Shown piece after piece: positions 1-6,231 of a stretch of DNA of 11,166 nt. Position 1 is the first letter of the stretch. Every line of letters starts with the position of its first letter. The notes below the pieces were generated by a model. The model worked only from the letters and a program-made list of their open reading frames with translations, was not told the DNA's origin and ran no database searches. The position numbers and the translations under genes are program-made. The stretch covers positions 1 to 11,166 of the forward strand of contig JAOUGQ010000087.1 in the NCBI GenBank assembly GCA_029865515.1, written 5' to 3'. Origin of the DNA: Nitrospirota bacterium (GTDB lineage Bacteria > Nitrospirota > Nitrospiria > Nitrospirales > UBA8639).

Positions 1-2
1 AC

Positions 3-65
3 CGCATCGAACTGCAAGATCAGGTCCTGGTACTTTTCCCCAAAACGTTAGCTTTGGAAGACTAA
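3..65 (+). CDS. Possible 3' end of an unidentified plus-strand gene (partial)
   Basis: An open frame enters from the left edge and ends with TAA at 63-65. It reads RIELQDQVLVLFPKTLALED, a plausible protein C-terminus with alternating hydrophobic residues. It ends exactly where the uvrA fragment on the opposite strand ends, so the two would be convergent and share bases. Only 20 residues are visible and I do not recognise the family. A chance open frame is quite possible. Confidence 0.25.
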   Translation, partial: RIELQDQVLVLFPKTLALED

Positions 66-185
66 AGGGTCAAATATTTACCGGTGATGGATTTTGAATT
101 TTTGGCAATGTCTTTCGGCGGGCCTTGGGCGACGATGGCGCCGCCGGATTCGCCGCCGCCTGGTCCAAGATCAATCACCCAATTG
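62..185 (-). pseudogene. Fragment of a second uvrA: the last ~40 codons only
   Basis: Read on the minus strand, this stretch encodes NWVIDLGPGGGESGG and then AIVAQGPPKDIAKN, ending in a natural TAG stop. It matches the C-terminus of the intact UvrA in this window (ADWVIDLGPGGGESGG and IVAQAPPEDIAKN) almost residue for residue. At the DNA level, 80-185 aligns without gaps to 826-931 at about 80% identity by eye. Differences are concentrated at silent codon positions, and a 20-bp block is identical (141-160 and 887-906). Homology stops abruptly near 185, where the antitoxin region begins. No start codon or ATPase motif remains, so it cannot be functional. It may be a displaced 3' end left by an insertion at uvrA, or the last piece of a paralogous copy. 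Confidence 0.85.
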
Positions 186-201
186 CCAAGGCATGGAATT
201 G

Positions 202-218
202 TACCCTCTGGCAGGGTA
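202..218 (+). promoter_or_regulatory. Palindrome upstream of the antitoxin gene, possible operator
   Basis: TACCCT, five bases, then AGGGTA form a perfect 6-bp inverted repeat ending 10 bases before the antitoxin ATG at 229. Toxin-antitoxin operons are commonly autorepressed through palindromes in this position. No clear -35/-10 pair was found around it, so the operator role is inferred from position only. Its AGGG half is also the only weak ribosome binding site candidate. Confidence 0.35.
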
Positions 219-228
219 TTCTGATCAG

Positions 229-399
229 ATGATGACCACCAAACAAAAAGTTTTGAAAGCGGTCGAGACCCTTCCTGACGATGCGTCTTTTGAGGATGCG
301 ATGGAACGCCTACTATTTTTGGCAAAGGTTGAAAAAGGCATCCAGCAGGCCGACGCCGGTCAAACGATTCCTCATGAGCAGGTTAAGCAAAAGATGTAA
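229..399 (+). CDS. Type II antitoxin (partner of a ParE/RelE-family toxin)
   Basis: This 56-residue acidic, helical protein would bind and neutralise the toxin encoded just downstream. Its pattern (MTTKQKVLKAVETLPDDAS, then FEDAMERLLFLAKVEKG and a tail with QADAGQTIPHEQ) is that of short antitoxins found with ParE/RelE toxins: an N-terminal helix, the EDAMERL segment, and a conserved ADAG-x(4)-HE end. Two in-frame ATGs are adjacent (229 and 232). The frame extends upstream to 94, but that part is only antisense to the uvrA fragment, so I start at 229. The ribosome binding site is weak. The toxin gene begins two bases after the stop, the usual coupling. No separate DNA-binding domain is visible. 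The frame is intact, unlike the toxin. Confidence 0.8.
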   Translation: MMTTKQKVLKAVETLPDDASFEDAMERLLFLAKVEKGIQQADAGQTIPHEQVKQKM

Positions 400-401
400 A
401 A

Positions 402-698
402 GTGGTTGAAGTAAGGTGGACTCCTCAGGCAGCGGAAGACCTTCATTCAATCGTCGAATTCATCGCTAGAGATTCTGCTCAGTATGCCCGCCTCCTGGTT
501 GTAGATATCTTTCAAGCTGTTGACCGCATTGCTGCGTATCCCTAGTCTGGCCGGATAGTTCCCGAGTTAAATGATCCTGTTGTGCGAGAGGTCATTCTGG
601 GCAATTACCGGCGGGTCTACCGTCTGAAAGATGCCAACCTGGATCTGTTGACGATCTATCATGGTGCACGGTTGTTAGACCCATCGAAACTTGAATAG
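402..698 (+). pseudogene. ParE/RelE-family toxin gene interrupted by one in-frame TAG
   Basis: Reading from the GTG at 402 gives 98 codons of clear ParE/RelE toxin character. The N-terminal part is VEVRWTPQAAEDLHSIVEF, followed by the FQAVDRIAAYP helix. The C-terminal half includes SGRIVPELNDPVVREVILG, then NYRRVYRL, LDLLTIYHGARLLDP and a TAG stop at 696-698. Codon 48 (543-545) is TAG, between AAYP and SGRIVPE. Family members usually carry a charged or polar residue there, so a single change from CAG, GAG or AAG explains it. No frameshift or deletion is seen, so inactivation looks recent. The first 47 residues alone lack the C-terminal half of the fold and should be inactive. The alternatives are amber readthrough or a sequencing error. 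Confidence 0.85.
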
Positions 699-798
699 GG
701 GAAAAGACAAGCTTCCCTCATATTTTATGCTGGTGCTGAATTGTGGCTGCTGTCAAAGTTAACCGGCATAAGTAGATCCATACTGGACGGTGTTAGAT

Positions 799-3615
799 TT
801 AAAAGACCAGAGGTTTCAGATAGTGTCCGGTGATGGAATTCGGGTTTTTTGCGATGTCTTCCGGTGGGGCCTGGGCGACGATGTGGCCGCCGGATTCGCC
901 GCCGCCGGGGCCGAGGTCGATGACCCAATCGGCACATTTGATGACGTCCAGGTGATGTTCCACTACCAGGACGGTATGCCCCTCATCCACGAGTTGTCCC
1001 AATACCCCCAGCAATCGTTTCACATCTTCCAGGTGCAGTCCGCGCGTCGGTTCATCCAGGACATAGAGCATGCCTGTGGTCTTCTGGCCTTTTTTTGAAG
1101 GCGGCGGGGCATTGGCCAGTTCCCTCGCGATTTTTAGCCGCTGGGTTTCCCCGCCTGAAAGGCTGGTGGCTGGTTGTCCTAACCGCAGATATCCCAATCC
1201 CAATGTTTGTAGGACCTGCAGGCTTCGTTTAAGTGAAGGGCAGGTTCCGCCAAATGCGTCCAAGGCTTGATCGACGGTCAATTCCAGGACTTCGTGAATG
1301 GCGTAGCCTTTCACGCGGATGTTCAGGATTTTGGGTTGAAAGCGTTTCCCTTCGCAGTCGGCGCAGGGTACGTAGAGGTCGGCCAGGAAATACATTTCGA
1401 GTTTTTCATAGCCGTTGCCCTGGCATCTGGGGCATCGTCCTTTGCCGGTGTTAAACGAAAAATGGGCTGGAGTGAGGCGGGCGCGGCGCGCTTCCGGTGA
1501 GGAGGCAAAGAGGGCGCGAAGGTCTTGGTAGGCTTTGATGTAAGTGACAGGATTCGAGCGGGGTGATTTGCCGATGGGTTCCTGATCGATGAGGCAGACC
1601 GATCGGAGCGATTCTATGCCGGTGAGTGTATCGAATGTCCCGGGTGCGATGGAGTCGAGTTTGAATGCTCGTGCCACGGCGCGGTAGATGGTGTCTTCGA
1701 CCAAGGTACTTTTGCCGGATCCGGAAGGGCCGGTTACGCACACGAGTTTGCCTAAGGGAATCTGTACGGTCAGGTTTTTGAGGTTGTGTTCCTGGACACC
1801 GGTGAGTGTGAGCACGTGCCCTGAACCGGTTCGCCGTTTTTCGGGGATGGGTATCGACCGGTCGCCCCTGAGATACTGTGCCGTTAAGGCCTGCGGATGC
1901 TGACGAAAGGTTTCAAAGGGTGCCGCGCAGACCACCTGACCACCATGGTCCCCCGAGGCCGGTCCCATTTCCACCACAAAGTCGGCTTGTTGAATGATAT
2001 ACGGATCATGTTCGACTACTATCACCGTATTTCCCAGTTGCGCCAGGTCTTGCAGGATACCAGCCATCGCTTCGGTATCTTTGGGATGGAGGCCGATGGT
2101 GGGTTCATCCAGCACATATTGCGTGCCGACGAGCCTGGCGCCTAACTGGTTGGCCAGATGAATGCGTTGGGCTTCACCGCCTGAGAGTGTTCTCATTTCC
2201 CGATTGAGTGTTAAGTAGTCCAGCCCCACTGAAATCAGAAATGACAATTTTTCTTCCAGCGTTTTGAGGAGTTCCTTGCTGAGGGACTGCTCAAAGGGAC
2301 TGAGGGGCAGGTGTTGGAGCCATTCCTGCAGTCTGTTGAGCGGCCAGTCTCCGACCTCGTGAATGTTTCGTTCGTGAGCCTTGATCCATAAGGCTTCGGG
2401 GCGGAGGCGGCTGCCCTGGCAGTTGGCGCACCGCTGGGGGCTGCGATAGCGGCTAAGGAACACCCGCACGTGCATTTTGTAGCGTTTGCCTTCCAGGTAT
2501 TGGAAAAAATCATCGATGCCTTCAATTTTGCCGGCGCCCTTCCAGATGAAGTCTCGCCCGGTTTCTGTGAGCGAGTGGTAGGGTGCGGCAGCGTCGAATT
2601 TTTTGGCCTTAAAGGCTTTGAGCATTTGTTGCTGCCACCAGACGTTTGACGGTTTCGTCCAGGGTTCAATGCATCCCTCCGCCAGTGATTTGCCGGGGTC
2701 GGGAATGATCAGCGCCTCGTCATACCGGAGGACGTTGCCGAACCCTTTGCATTCAGGACAGGCCCCAAGCGGATGGTTGAAGGAAAACGTGATCGGCCGG
2801 GGAGGAGCAAAGGTACGTCCACATCCGGGGCATTGCAACGTGGAGTGATAGGCCAATCCATGGGTGTCGGCCACGGTCACCCTGGCTCGCCCTTCGCTCT
2901 CGTGAAACGCGGTTTCCAGGGCTTCGACCAGTCGACTGCGGGAGTCGGCGCTGAGTACGACGCGGTCTACCACTACCAGGAATTCCTGGGGCATCGAATC
3001 CGGTAGATCGTCGGAGTTGAGGTTGATCAGGTGGTCGTTGACCATCACTCGGACAAAGCCCTGCTTCAGGAGCCCGGTTTTCATGGAATCCAGTGCGTCC
3101 GGGTGGGGCGTCGTTTTTGGAAACATGACGAGCGCACGAGAATCCGGGAACTGGTCGAGAAGTTCCTGAGCGATGGTGGTGGGATGGTGGGCCACGGCTT
3201 CCTGCTGACAATCAGGGCAGGTGGGCCGTCCAATTTTGGCAAAGAGCAAGCGCAGATAATCCGAGATTTCACTGGAAGTCCCCACTGTCGAGCGGGAGGT
3301 GCGGATCGGGTTTTTTTGTTCCAGAGCGATGGACGGGCGGATGTGGGCGAGGCGGTCTACATCCGGCCGTTTAACGCGATCCAGGAACATGCGTGTATAG
3401 GAGGACAGCGACTCCACATAGCGCCATTGGCCTTCTGCAAAAAGGGTGTCGAAGGCCAAGGAGGATTTGCCGGATCCCGATACCCCGGTGATAACGGTTA
3501 CGGCGTTGTGCGGAATGCTGAGAGAAATGTTTTTTAAATTATTTTGCCGTGCCCCCTCAATAATCAGCTCGGTCTGCGGGGAACGGTGGGCTGGCGCCGA
3601 CTTCTTGGTGGACAT
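799..3615 (-). CDS. uvrA: Excinuclease ABC subunit A (UvrA), divergent subgroup
   Basis: DNA-damage recognition ATPase of nucleotide excision repair; it loads UvrB at lesions. The 938-residue length equals typical UvrA. Domains in order: Walker A GVSGSGKS at residues 44-51; a UvrB-binding region at about 130-260; zinc finger 1 with C262, C265, C286 and C289; the insertion domain at about 300-410; signature LSGGE at 477-481; Walker B YVLDEP at 500-505; second Walker A GPSGSGKS at 629-636; zinc finger 2 with C728, C731, C751 and C754; signature LSGGE at 819-823; Walker B YVLDEP at 851-856. The UvrB-binding length argues against the shortened UvrA2 class. Departures from the E. coli-type protein, such as KNPIRTSRSTVGT and the KMHVRVFLSRYRSPQRC segment of the insertion domain, suggest a separate UvrA subgroup. 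The ATG at 3615 lacks a strong ribosome binding site. No LexA-like box was recognised upstream. Confidence 0.95.
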   Translation of the reverse strand: MSTKKSAPAHRSPQTELIIEGARQNNLKNISLSIPHNAVTVITGVSGSGKSSLAFDTLFAEGQWRYVESLSSYTRMFLDRVKRPDVDRLAHIRPSIALEQKNPIRTSRSTVGTSSEISDYLRLLFAKIGRPTCPDCQQEAVAHHPTTIAQELLDQFPDSRALVMFPKTTPHPDALDSMKTGLLKQGFVRVMVNDHLINLNSDDLPDSMPQEFLVVVDRVVLSADSRSRLVEALETAFHESEGRARVTVADTHGLAYHSTLQCPGCGRTFAPPRPITFSFNHPLGACPECKGFGNVLRYDEALIIPDPGKSLAEGCIEPWTKPSNVWWQQQMLKAFKAKKFDAAAPYHSLTETGRDFIWKGAGKIEGIDDFFQYLEGKRYKMHVRVFLSRYRSPQRCANCQGSRLRPEALWIKAHERNIHEVGDWPLNRLQEWLQHLPLSPFEQSLSKELLKTLEEKLSFLISVGLDYLTLNREMRTLSGGEAQRIHLANQLGARLVGTQYVLDEPTIGLHPKDTEAMAGILQDLAQLGNTVIVVEHDPYIIQQADFVVEMGPASGDHGGQVVCAAPFETFRQHPQALTAQYLRGDRSIPIPEKRRTGSGHVLTLTGVQEHNLKNLTVQIPLGKLVCVTGPSGSGKSTLVEDTIYRAVARAFKLDSIAPGTFDTLTGIESLRSVCLIDQEPIGKSPRSNPVTYIKAYQDLRALFASSPEARRARLTPAHFSFNTGKGRCPRCQGNGYEKLEMYFLADLYVPCADCEGKRFQPKILNIRVKGYAIHEVLELTVDQALDAFGGTCPSLKRSLQVLQTLGLGYLRLGQPATSLSGGETQRLKIARELANAPPPSKKGQKTTGMLYVLDEPTRGLHLEDVKRLLGVLGQLVDEGHTVLVVEHHLDVIKCADWVIDLGPGGGESGGHIVAQAPPEDIAKNPNSITGHYLKPLVF

Positions 3616-3755
3616 ATTCGGAATGGCCGGTAATTCGGATAGAAAAAAAGATGATTCATGGTTGTACCGTGTTCACCCTCTTCTCGCCAAGTGGCTGCAA
3701 GGGAAGAAATGCACCCTCAATCGGTTACGGTAAATTGCGAGGAAGAGGCCCGAGC

Positions 3756-4145
3756 TTACAGGCGACCGAGGGTGTCGCCAATCCAGACGGCCGAAAGCCC
3801 TACGATCACGTGGAGCAGGATGTTGGCCGATGTTTTGAAAAACTCCCCGTCTCTGAGCAGAGCAAGGGATTCGAAGCCGAATGTGGAATAGGTCGTGAAT
3901 CCACCGAGCACTCCGATAAAAAGAAAAACTCTGATGTCCGCTCCTAATAGATTCCGGGACTCGGCCAACCCATGGAGTAGCCCGATCAAAAAACAGCCGA
4001 GGATGTTCACGGCCAAGGTCCCGATTGGGAAGGCGAGGGCCGGACTGAGGCGGTTAAAGAAGCCGGCGACCACGAAGCGGCCCACCGAGCCTAAAAAGCC
4101 GCCCACACCAACCCAGAGAAGTTGCGGTAATCCGTAGGGAGTCAT
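3756..4145 (-). CDS. crcB: Fluoride channel CrcB/FluC
   Basis: A 129-residue inner-membrane protein with four hydrophobic segments, of the family that exports fluoride as a dual-topology dimer. Family hallmarks are present: GGFLGSVGRF near residues 15-24, the polar NILGCFLIG segment in the second helix, and GGFTTYSTFGFE in the third, which holds the phenylalanine and threonine residues that line the pore in characterised Fluc proteins. Length is normal for a single-subunit homodimeric form, and no second crcB is adjacent. It begins 81 nt after the ROK kinase gene and ends 140 nt before uvrA. The ATG at 4145 has only a weak ribosome binding site. No fluoride riboswitch was recognised in the short upstream gap, so expression may depend on the upstream genes. 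Confidence 0.93.
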   Translation of the reverse strand: MTPYGLPQLLWVGVGGFLGSVGRFVVAGFFNRLSPALAFPIGTLAVNILGCFLIGLLHGLAESRNLLGADIRVFLFIGVLGGFTTYSTFGFESLALLRDGEFFKTSANILLHVIVGLSAVWIGDTLGRL

Positions 4146-4226
4146 GGTGGTGAGTCAGCTAGGCGATTTTCCTCAGGATGCAGGTTGGATGCAGGTCGTC
4201 GTGGAGCAAGTTGAACATTGAGCTGT

Positions 4227-5066
4227 TTATGAGAGTCCTTGGCCTTTTTTCTGGAGAGTTTTTGAGGCCTTTTTTCTAGGAGATTCTTTTCGTGCGGCTC
4301 CTTTGCCAGGGCCCTTGGTTGTCTGTGGAAGGCGGACATTGGGGTCGGCCCAGAGCGCGATTCCTCCCAGGAGACCGGCCGCGTTGGAGACTATCGTGGC
4401 ATGAGATGGCAATGCAATAGTCACCTTTTTGGCATTGCCTCCGCCTATGTAGAGATGGTCGAAATTGATCACTCGATCTAATAGCTCAATGGCTTTGCCG
4501 AGACGTAGGTTCCATCTTTTTCCCCCCACCTCTTTCAGGGCGCTGGCACCCAATTGGACTTCGTATGTTTGCCGCTTTCTAAAGGGATGGTGGGCAATTT
4601 CCATATTAGGCACGAGGTGGCCATTGATAAATAACGCCGTTCCAAACCCGGTCCCCAAAGTAATGACGAGCTCGACCCCTTGCCCTTTGATGACTCCATA
4701 ACCCTGCACATCCGCATCATTCGCAGCCCGAACCGGCTTCTTAAGCTGTCGTTTCAGTTCTTGAACAAGATTGGTTCCAGGCCAGGATGCATGCAGGTTT
4801 GGTGCTGTTTTAACTAGGCCCAGATGAATCACGCCGGGAAAGCCCACTGACACTCGATCAAACCGGCCAAGACTTTTGGCGATTTCCGAAATAATCGGCA
4901 CGATGGCTTGGGGAGTGGCGGGTTGCGGTGTGACAATTCTGATGCGCTCCGTCACGGGTTGACCGGACTGATTGAGCAGGATGCCTTTGATTCCCGACCC
5001 GCCTATATCAATGGCGAGGGTGATGGATGAGTGGGAAGCCTTTGTCTTTTTTCGTCTGGGAGTCAT
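4227..5066 (-). CDS. ROK-family kinase, polyphosphate-glucokinase-like
   Basis: A 279-residue sugar kinase that likely phosphorylates glucose, possibly with polyphosphate as donor. The phosphate-binding loop DIGGSGIKG is at 20-28, GFPG at 75-78, AANDADVQGYG (with the expected catalytic Asp, D117) at 114-124, LGTGFGTALF at 137-146, and IGGGNAKK at 207-214. The usual ExGH site reads EIAHH (156-160). The CxCGxxGC zinc motif of ordinary ROK glucokinases is missing, and the TYEVQLG...RWNLRL segment resembles polyphosphate glucokinases; both favour that subgroup. There is no helix-turn-helix, so it is not a ROK repressor. Oddity: about 30 C-terminal residues are low-complexity and carry ten Lys/Arg. 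The start is supported by GAGGAG (5075-5080) with an 8-nt spacer. It follows the deaminase gene by 44 nt. Donor specificity cannot be read from sequence. Confidence 0.85.
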   Translation of the reverse strand: MTPRRKKTKASHSSITLAIDIGGSGIKGILLNQSGQPVTERIRIVTPQPATPQAIVPIISEIAKSLGRFDRVSVGFPGVIHLGLVKTAPNLHASWPGTNLVQELKRQLKKPVRAANDADVQGYGVIKGQGVELVITLGTGFGTALFINGHLVPNMEIAHHPFRKRQTYEVQLGASALKEVGGKRWNLRLGKAIELLDRVINFDHLYIGGGNAKKVTIALPSHATIVSNAAGLLGGIALWADPNVRLPQTTKGPGKGAARKESPRKKASKTLQKKGQGLS

Positions 5067-5110
5067 TACACGTTCTCCTCGAAATTGGAAAAGTTCCGAA
5101 TGGTTATCAT

Positions 5111-5707
5111 CTAGCCTTGCCTGCCGTTATACACCTCTCCGCCGTTTTGGACATATTGTTGTAACACAGAGGATGCGTTGGTCCGCCCAATATCCAGGGT
5201 CACGGTGATCCCGCGCTGCTCAAGTTCGGTAACCCAATTGACAGGCTTGGGACCTTCATCAAACCCTACGGCTTCGGCATCGCTTCCCCGGGCACCACAT
5301 ACGACTTGCCGAATGCCGGACCAGGAAATCGCCCCCAGGCACATACCGCATGGCTCGCAACTAGTCACCAATTCGTGAGAGGGAAGCCCGATCGCTCCTA
5401 AATCATGGGATCTCACAGCTTGCTGCGCCATCATGATGGCAACGATTTCAGCATGGGCGATTGAACTCTTTGATGAAAGGACGAGATTTACGCCTGGCCC
5501 GACCAACTGTTGAGTGTCTAAGCGGAAAACCCCTGCTCCAAATGGTCCACCTGTTCCATATTCTATGTTGAGTTGCGCCAGTCTAGTGACCAGTTCCATG
5601 CGAGCCTCCGGGGTCGGATAGGTTTCCGGTTGCTGTACAAGATATTCGGTGATCCAGCCTGGTAACTCAAGGCGAAATGGTTGAAACGGTGTCGGATGGA
5701 TGCTCAT
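5111..5707 (-). CDS. Nucleoside/guanine-deaminase-like zinc deaminase
   Basis: A 198-residue member of the cytidine/deoxycytidylate deaminase fold, probably cytosolic, hydrolysing an amino group from a base or nucleoside. The zinc and proton-shuttle residues are H85-A-E87 and the PCGMC motif with C120 and C123. GGPFGAGVF (53-61), TSCEPCGMCLGAI (115-127) and the DAEAVGFD segment (143-150) resemble bacterial guanine deaminase (GuaD) more than TadA or CDA. About 30 extra N-terminal residues precede the core, making it longer than the roughly 156-residue Bacillus enzyme. There is no strong Shine-Dalgarno upstream of the ATG at 5707. The gene lies 70 nt downstream of an intrinsic terminator and 44 nt upstream of the ROK kinase. 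The substrate is not certain; plant-type guanosine deaminase-like activity is an alternative. Confidence 0.85.
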   Translation of the reverse strand: MSIHPTPFQPFRLELPGWITEYLVQQPETYPTPEARMELVTRLAQLNIEYGTGGPFGAGVFRLDTQQLVGPGVNLVLSSKSSIAHAEIVAIMMAQQAVRSHDLGAIGLPSHELVTSCEPCGMCLGAISWSGIRQVVCGARGSDAEAVGFDEGPKPVNWVTELEQRGITVTLDIGRTNASSVLQQYVQNGGEVYNGRQG

Positions 5708-5775
5708 CTCAGGTGGTCAATGGGATTGATTGTTCTAGAGTAAGAAGAGAGCAGTTTTCGGGTTCCCCTGTTTCT

Positions 5776-5822
5776 ATAAAAAACAACCCGAGGGGCTAGT
5801 CCCGTAAAAGGGAGCCCCTCGG
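5776..5822 (-). terminator. Strong rho-independent terminator
   Basis: The arms 5788-5797 and 5813-5822 form a perfect 10-bp GC-rich stem (CCGAGGGGCT with AGCCCCTCGG). A further CCC/GGG pair inside the loop (5801-5803 with 5810-5812) extends it. On the minus strand the stem is followed, after GTTG, by a run of six T (5783-5778). It therefore terminates leftward transcripts arriving from the 5823-6200 region, 70 nt before the deaminase start. It could be a plain terminator or an attenuator for the deaminase. Confidence 0.88.
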
Positions 5823-6086
5823 ATTATGTGGCATACACCACGGAAGGTAACCCTCATGTGTTGATTGGCCCATCAGTAGGCTAGTGACGAGTTTCTCGTT
5901 TATGGTTTGGCCGAATCTTTCAGATGTGAAGGTGACTTCCCTCTTCTTACTCACTTCCAAGCTGATGAGTTTGCCTGATCGCAAATGCCCTTCGGCATGC
6001 TTGTGTTGGAGTCGGGAAATGATTCGGCAAAAACGAGAAGGCCCGTCAGGAGGCTGAGGCGGGATTCGCCGCCGATGGGCCAACAA
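5796..6086 (-). CDS. Doubtful small open frame inside the 5776-6240 unit
   Basis: The later half of this frame reads like protein (SGKLISLEVSKKREVTFTSE, then RFGQTINEKLVTSLLMG). Its earlier half is arginine/proline-rich and looks non-coding. The only in-frame start is a TTG at 6086 without a ribosome binding site. The TAG stop falls within the terminator hairpin, which is unusual for a real gene. I recognise no family. It may be a decayed gene, the tail of a frameshifted small protein, or chance. Confidence 0.2.
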   Translation of the reverse strand: MLAHRRRIPPQPPDGPSRFCRIISRLQHKHAEGHLRSGKLISLEVSKKREVTFTSERFGQTINEKLVTSLLMGQSTHEGYLPWCMPHNPRGSLLRD

Positions 6087-6159
6087 AGTCCGGTGGAGTA
6101 AGGTCGTCCATGTGAGACCCCCTTTCCTCTGTACGGTTTGAAAGGAGCGGTACGCTCAT
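6046..6159 (-). CDS. Possible 37-residue leader peptide or small protein
   Basis: The ATG at 6159 follows AAAGGAG with a 3-nt spacer, the best ribosome binding site in this region, though the spacing is tight. The product would begin MSVPLLSNRTEERGSHM and end at TGA (6046-6048). An internal ATG at 6111 has its own AGGGGG site and would give a 21-residue product. The frame stays open for 40-odd codons beyond the TGA. The ribosome binding site and start codon both sit inside inverted repeats, which fits a translationally controlled leader. There is no homology I can name. Confidence 0.25.
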   Translation of the reverse strand: MSVPLLSNRTEERGSHMDDLTPPDFVGPSAANPASAS

Positions 6160-6171
6160 GTTCTCCTTTCA
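6139..6171 (-). promoter_or_regulatory. Hairpin enclosing a ribosome binding site and start codon
   Basis: TGAAAGGAG (minus strand 6171-6163) and CTCCTTTCA (6147-6139) are perfect 9-bp complements separated by 15 bases. In RNA the stem would bury the AAGGAG ribosome binding site and place the ATG at 6159 in the loop. The same start codon lies in one arm of a second 9-bp repeat (6187-6195 with 6152-6160), so the two pairings compete or form a pseudoknot. Confidence 0.45.
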
Positions 6172-6186
6172 TTCATAATCGACTTT

Positions 6187-6216
6187 CATGAGCGTGAGAG
6201 TAATGCTACGCTCGTG
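6187..6216. promoter_or_regulatory. Dyad across the -10 box, possible repressor site
   Basis: On the minus strand CACGAGCGT (6216-6208) and ACGCTCATG (6195-6187) form an inverted repeat with one mismatch and a 12-base spacer that contains the predicted -10 box. A third copy of the half-site, CATGAGCGT, lies at 6160-6152 over the small frame's start. Such an arrangement is typical of a transcription factor operator. The factor is unknown, and no regulator gene is encoded in the window. Confidence 0.4.
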
Positions 6217-6231
6217 AGAAAAATCTGTCAA
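6203..6231 (-). promoter_or_regulatory. Sigma70-type promoter directed leftward
   Basis: On the minus strand there is a perfect -35 box TTGACA (6231-6226), a 17-base spacer, and TAGCAT (6208-6203), which matches four of six -10 positions. Transcription would start near 6196 and run toward the terminator at 5776-5822. The promoter lies in the region upstream of the plus-strand dehydrogenase gene and points away from it. Confidence 0.55.

Larger units (their letters stand above)
5776..6196 (-). ncRNA. Candidate ~420-nt transcript with its own promoter and terminator
   Basis: A sigma70-like promoter at 6203-6231 and the intrinsic terminator at 5776-5822 bracket about 420 nt in which no frame is convincingly coding. 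The predicted 5' leader (6196-6139) holds two interlocked 9-bp inverted repeats. Possible small frames on this RNA are a 37-codon one at 6046-6159, one at 5951-6172 and one at 5796-6086; none resembles a known family. A second weak hairpin, GTGG/CCAC around 5828-5841, precedes the terminator. It may be a small RNA, a small-protein mRNA, or a regulatory leader of the deaminase gene. The unit is inferred from signals, not from homology. Confidence 0.35.

Noticed and set aside
94..228. N-terminal extension of the antitoxin back to 94
   Set aside because: The added residues are only the antisense reading of the uvrA fragment; family antitoxins start at the MTTKQK segment.
2753..3211. 152-codon minus-strand open frame overlapping uvrA in another frame
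   Set aside because: Its composition is Arg/Pro/Ser-rich as expected of an out-of-frame reading, and the uvrA frame there encodes zinc finger 1 and the UvrB-binding region.
3031..3537. 168-codon plus-strand open frame
   Set aside because: It lies wholly inside uvrA on the opposite strand; uvrA carries every family motif and this frame has none.
4146..4226. Fluoride riboswitch upstream of crcB
   Set aside because: I looked for the conserved aptamer segments in the short gap and found none.
5951..6172. 73-codon minus-strand frame beginning MKGEHERTAPF
   Set aside because: Its start codon has no ribosome binding site of its own (the AAAGGAG is inside the frame), and composition does not look protein-like.
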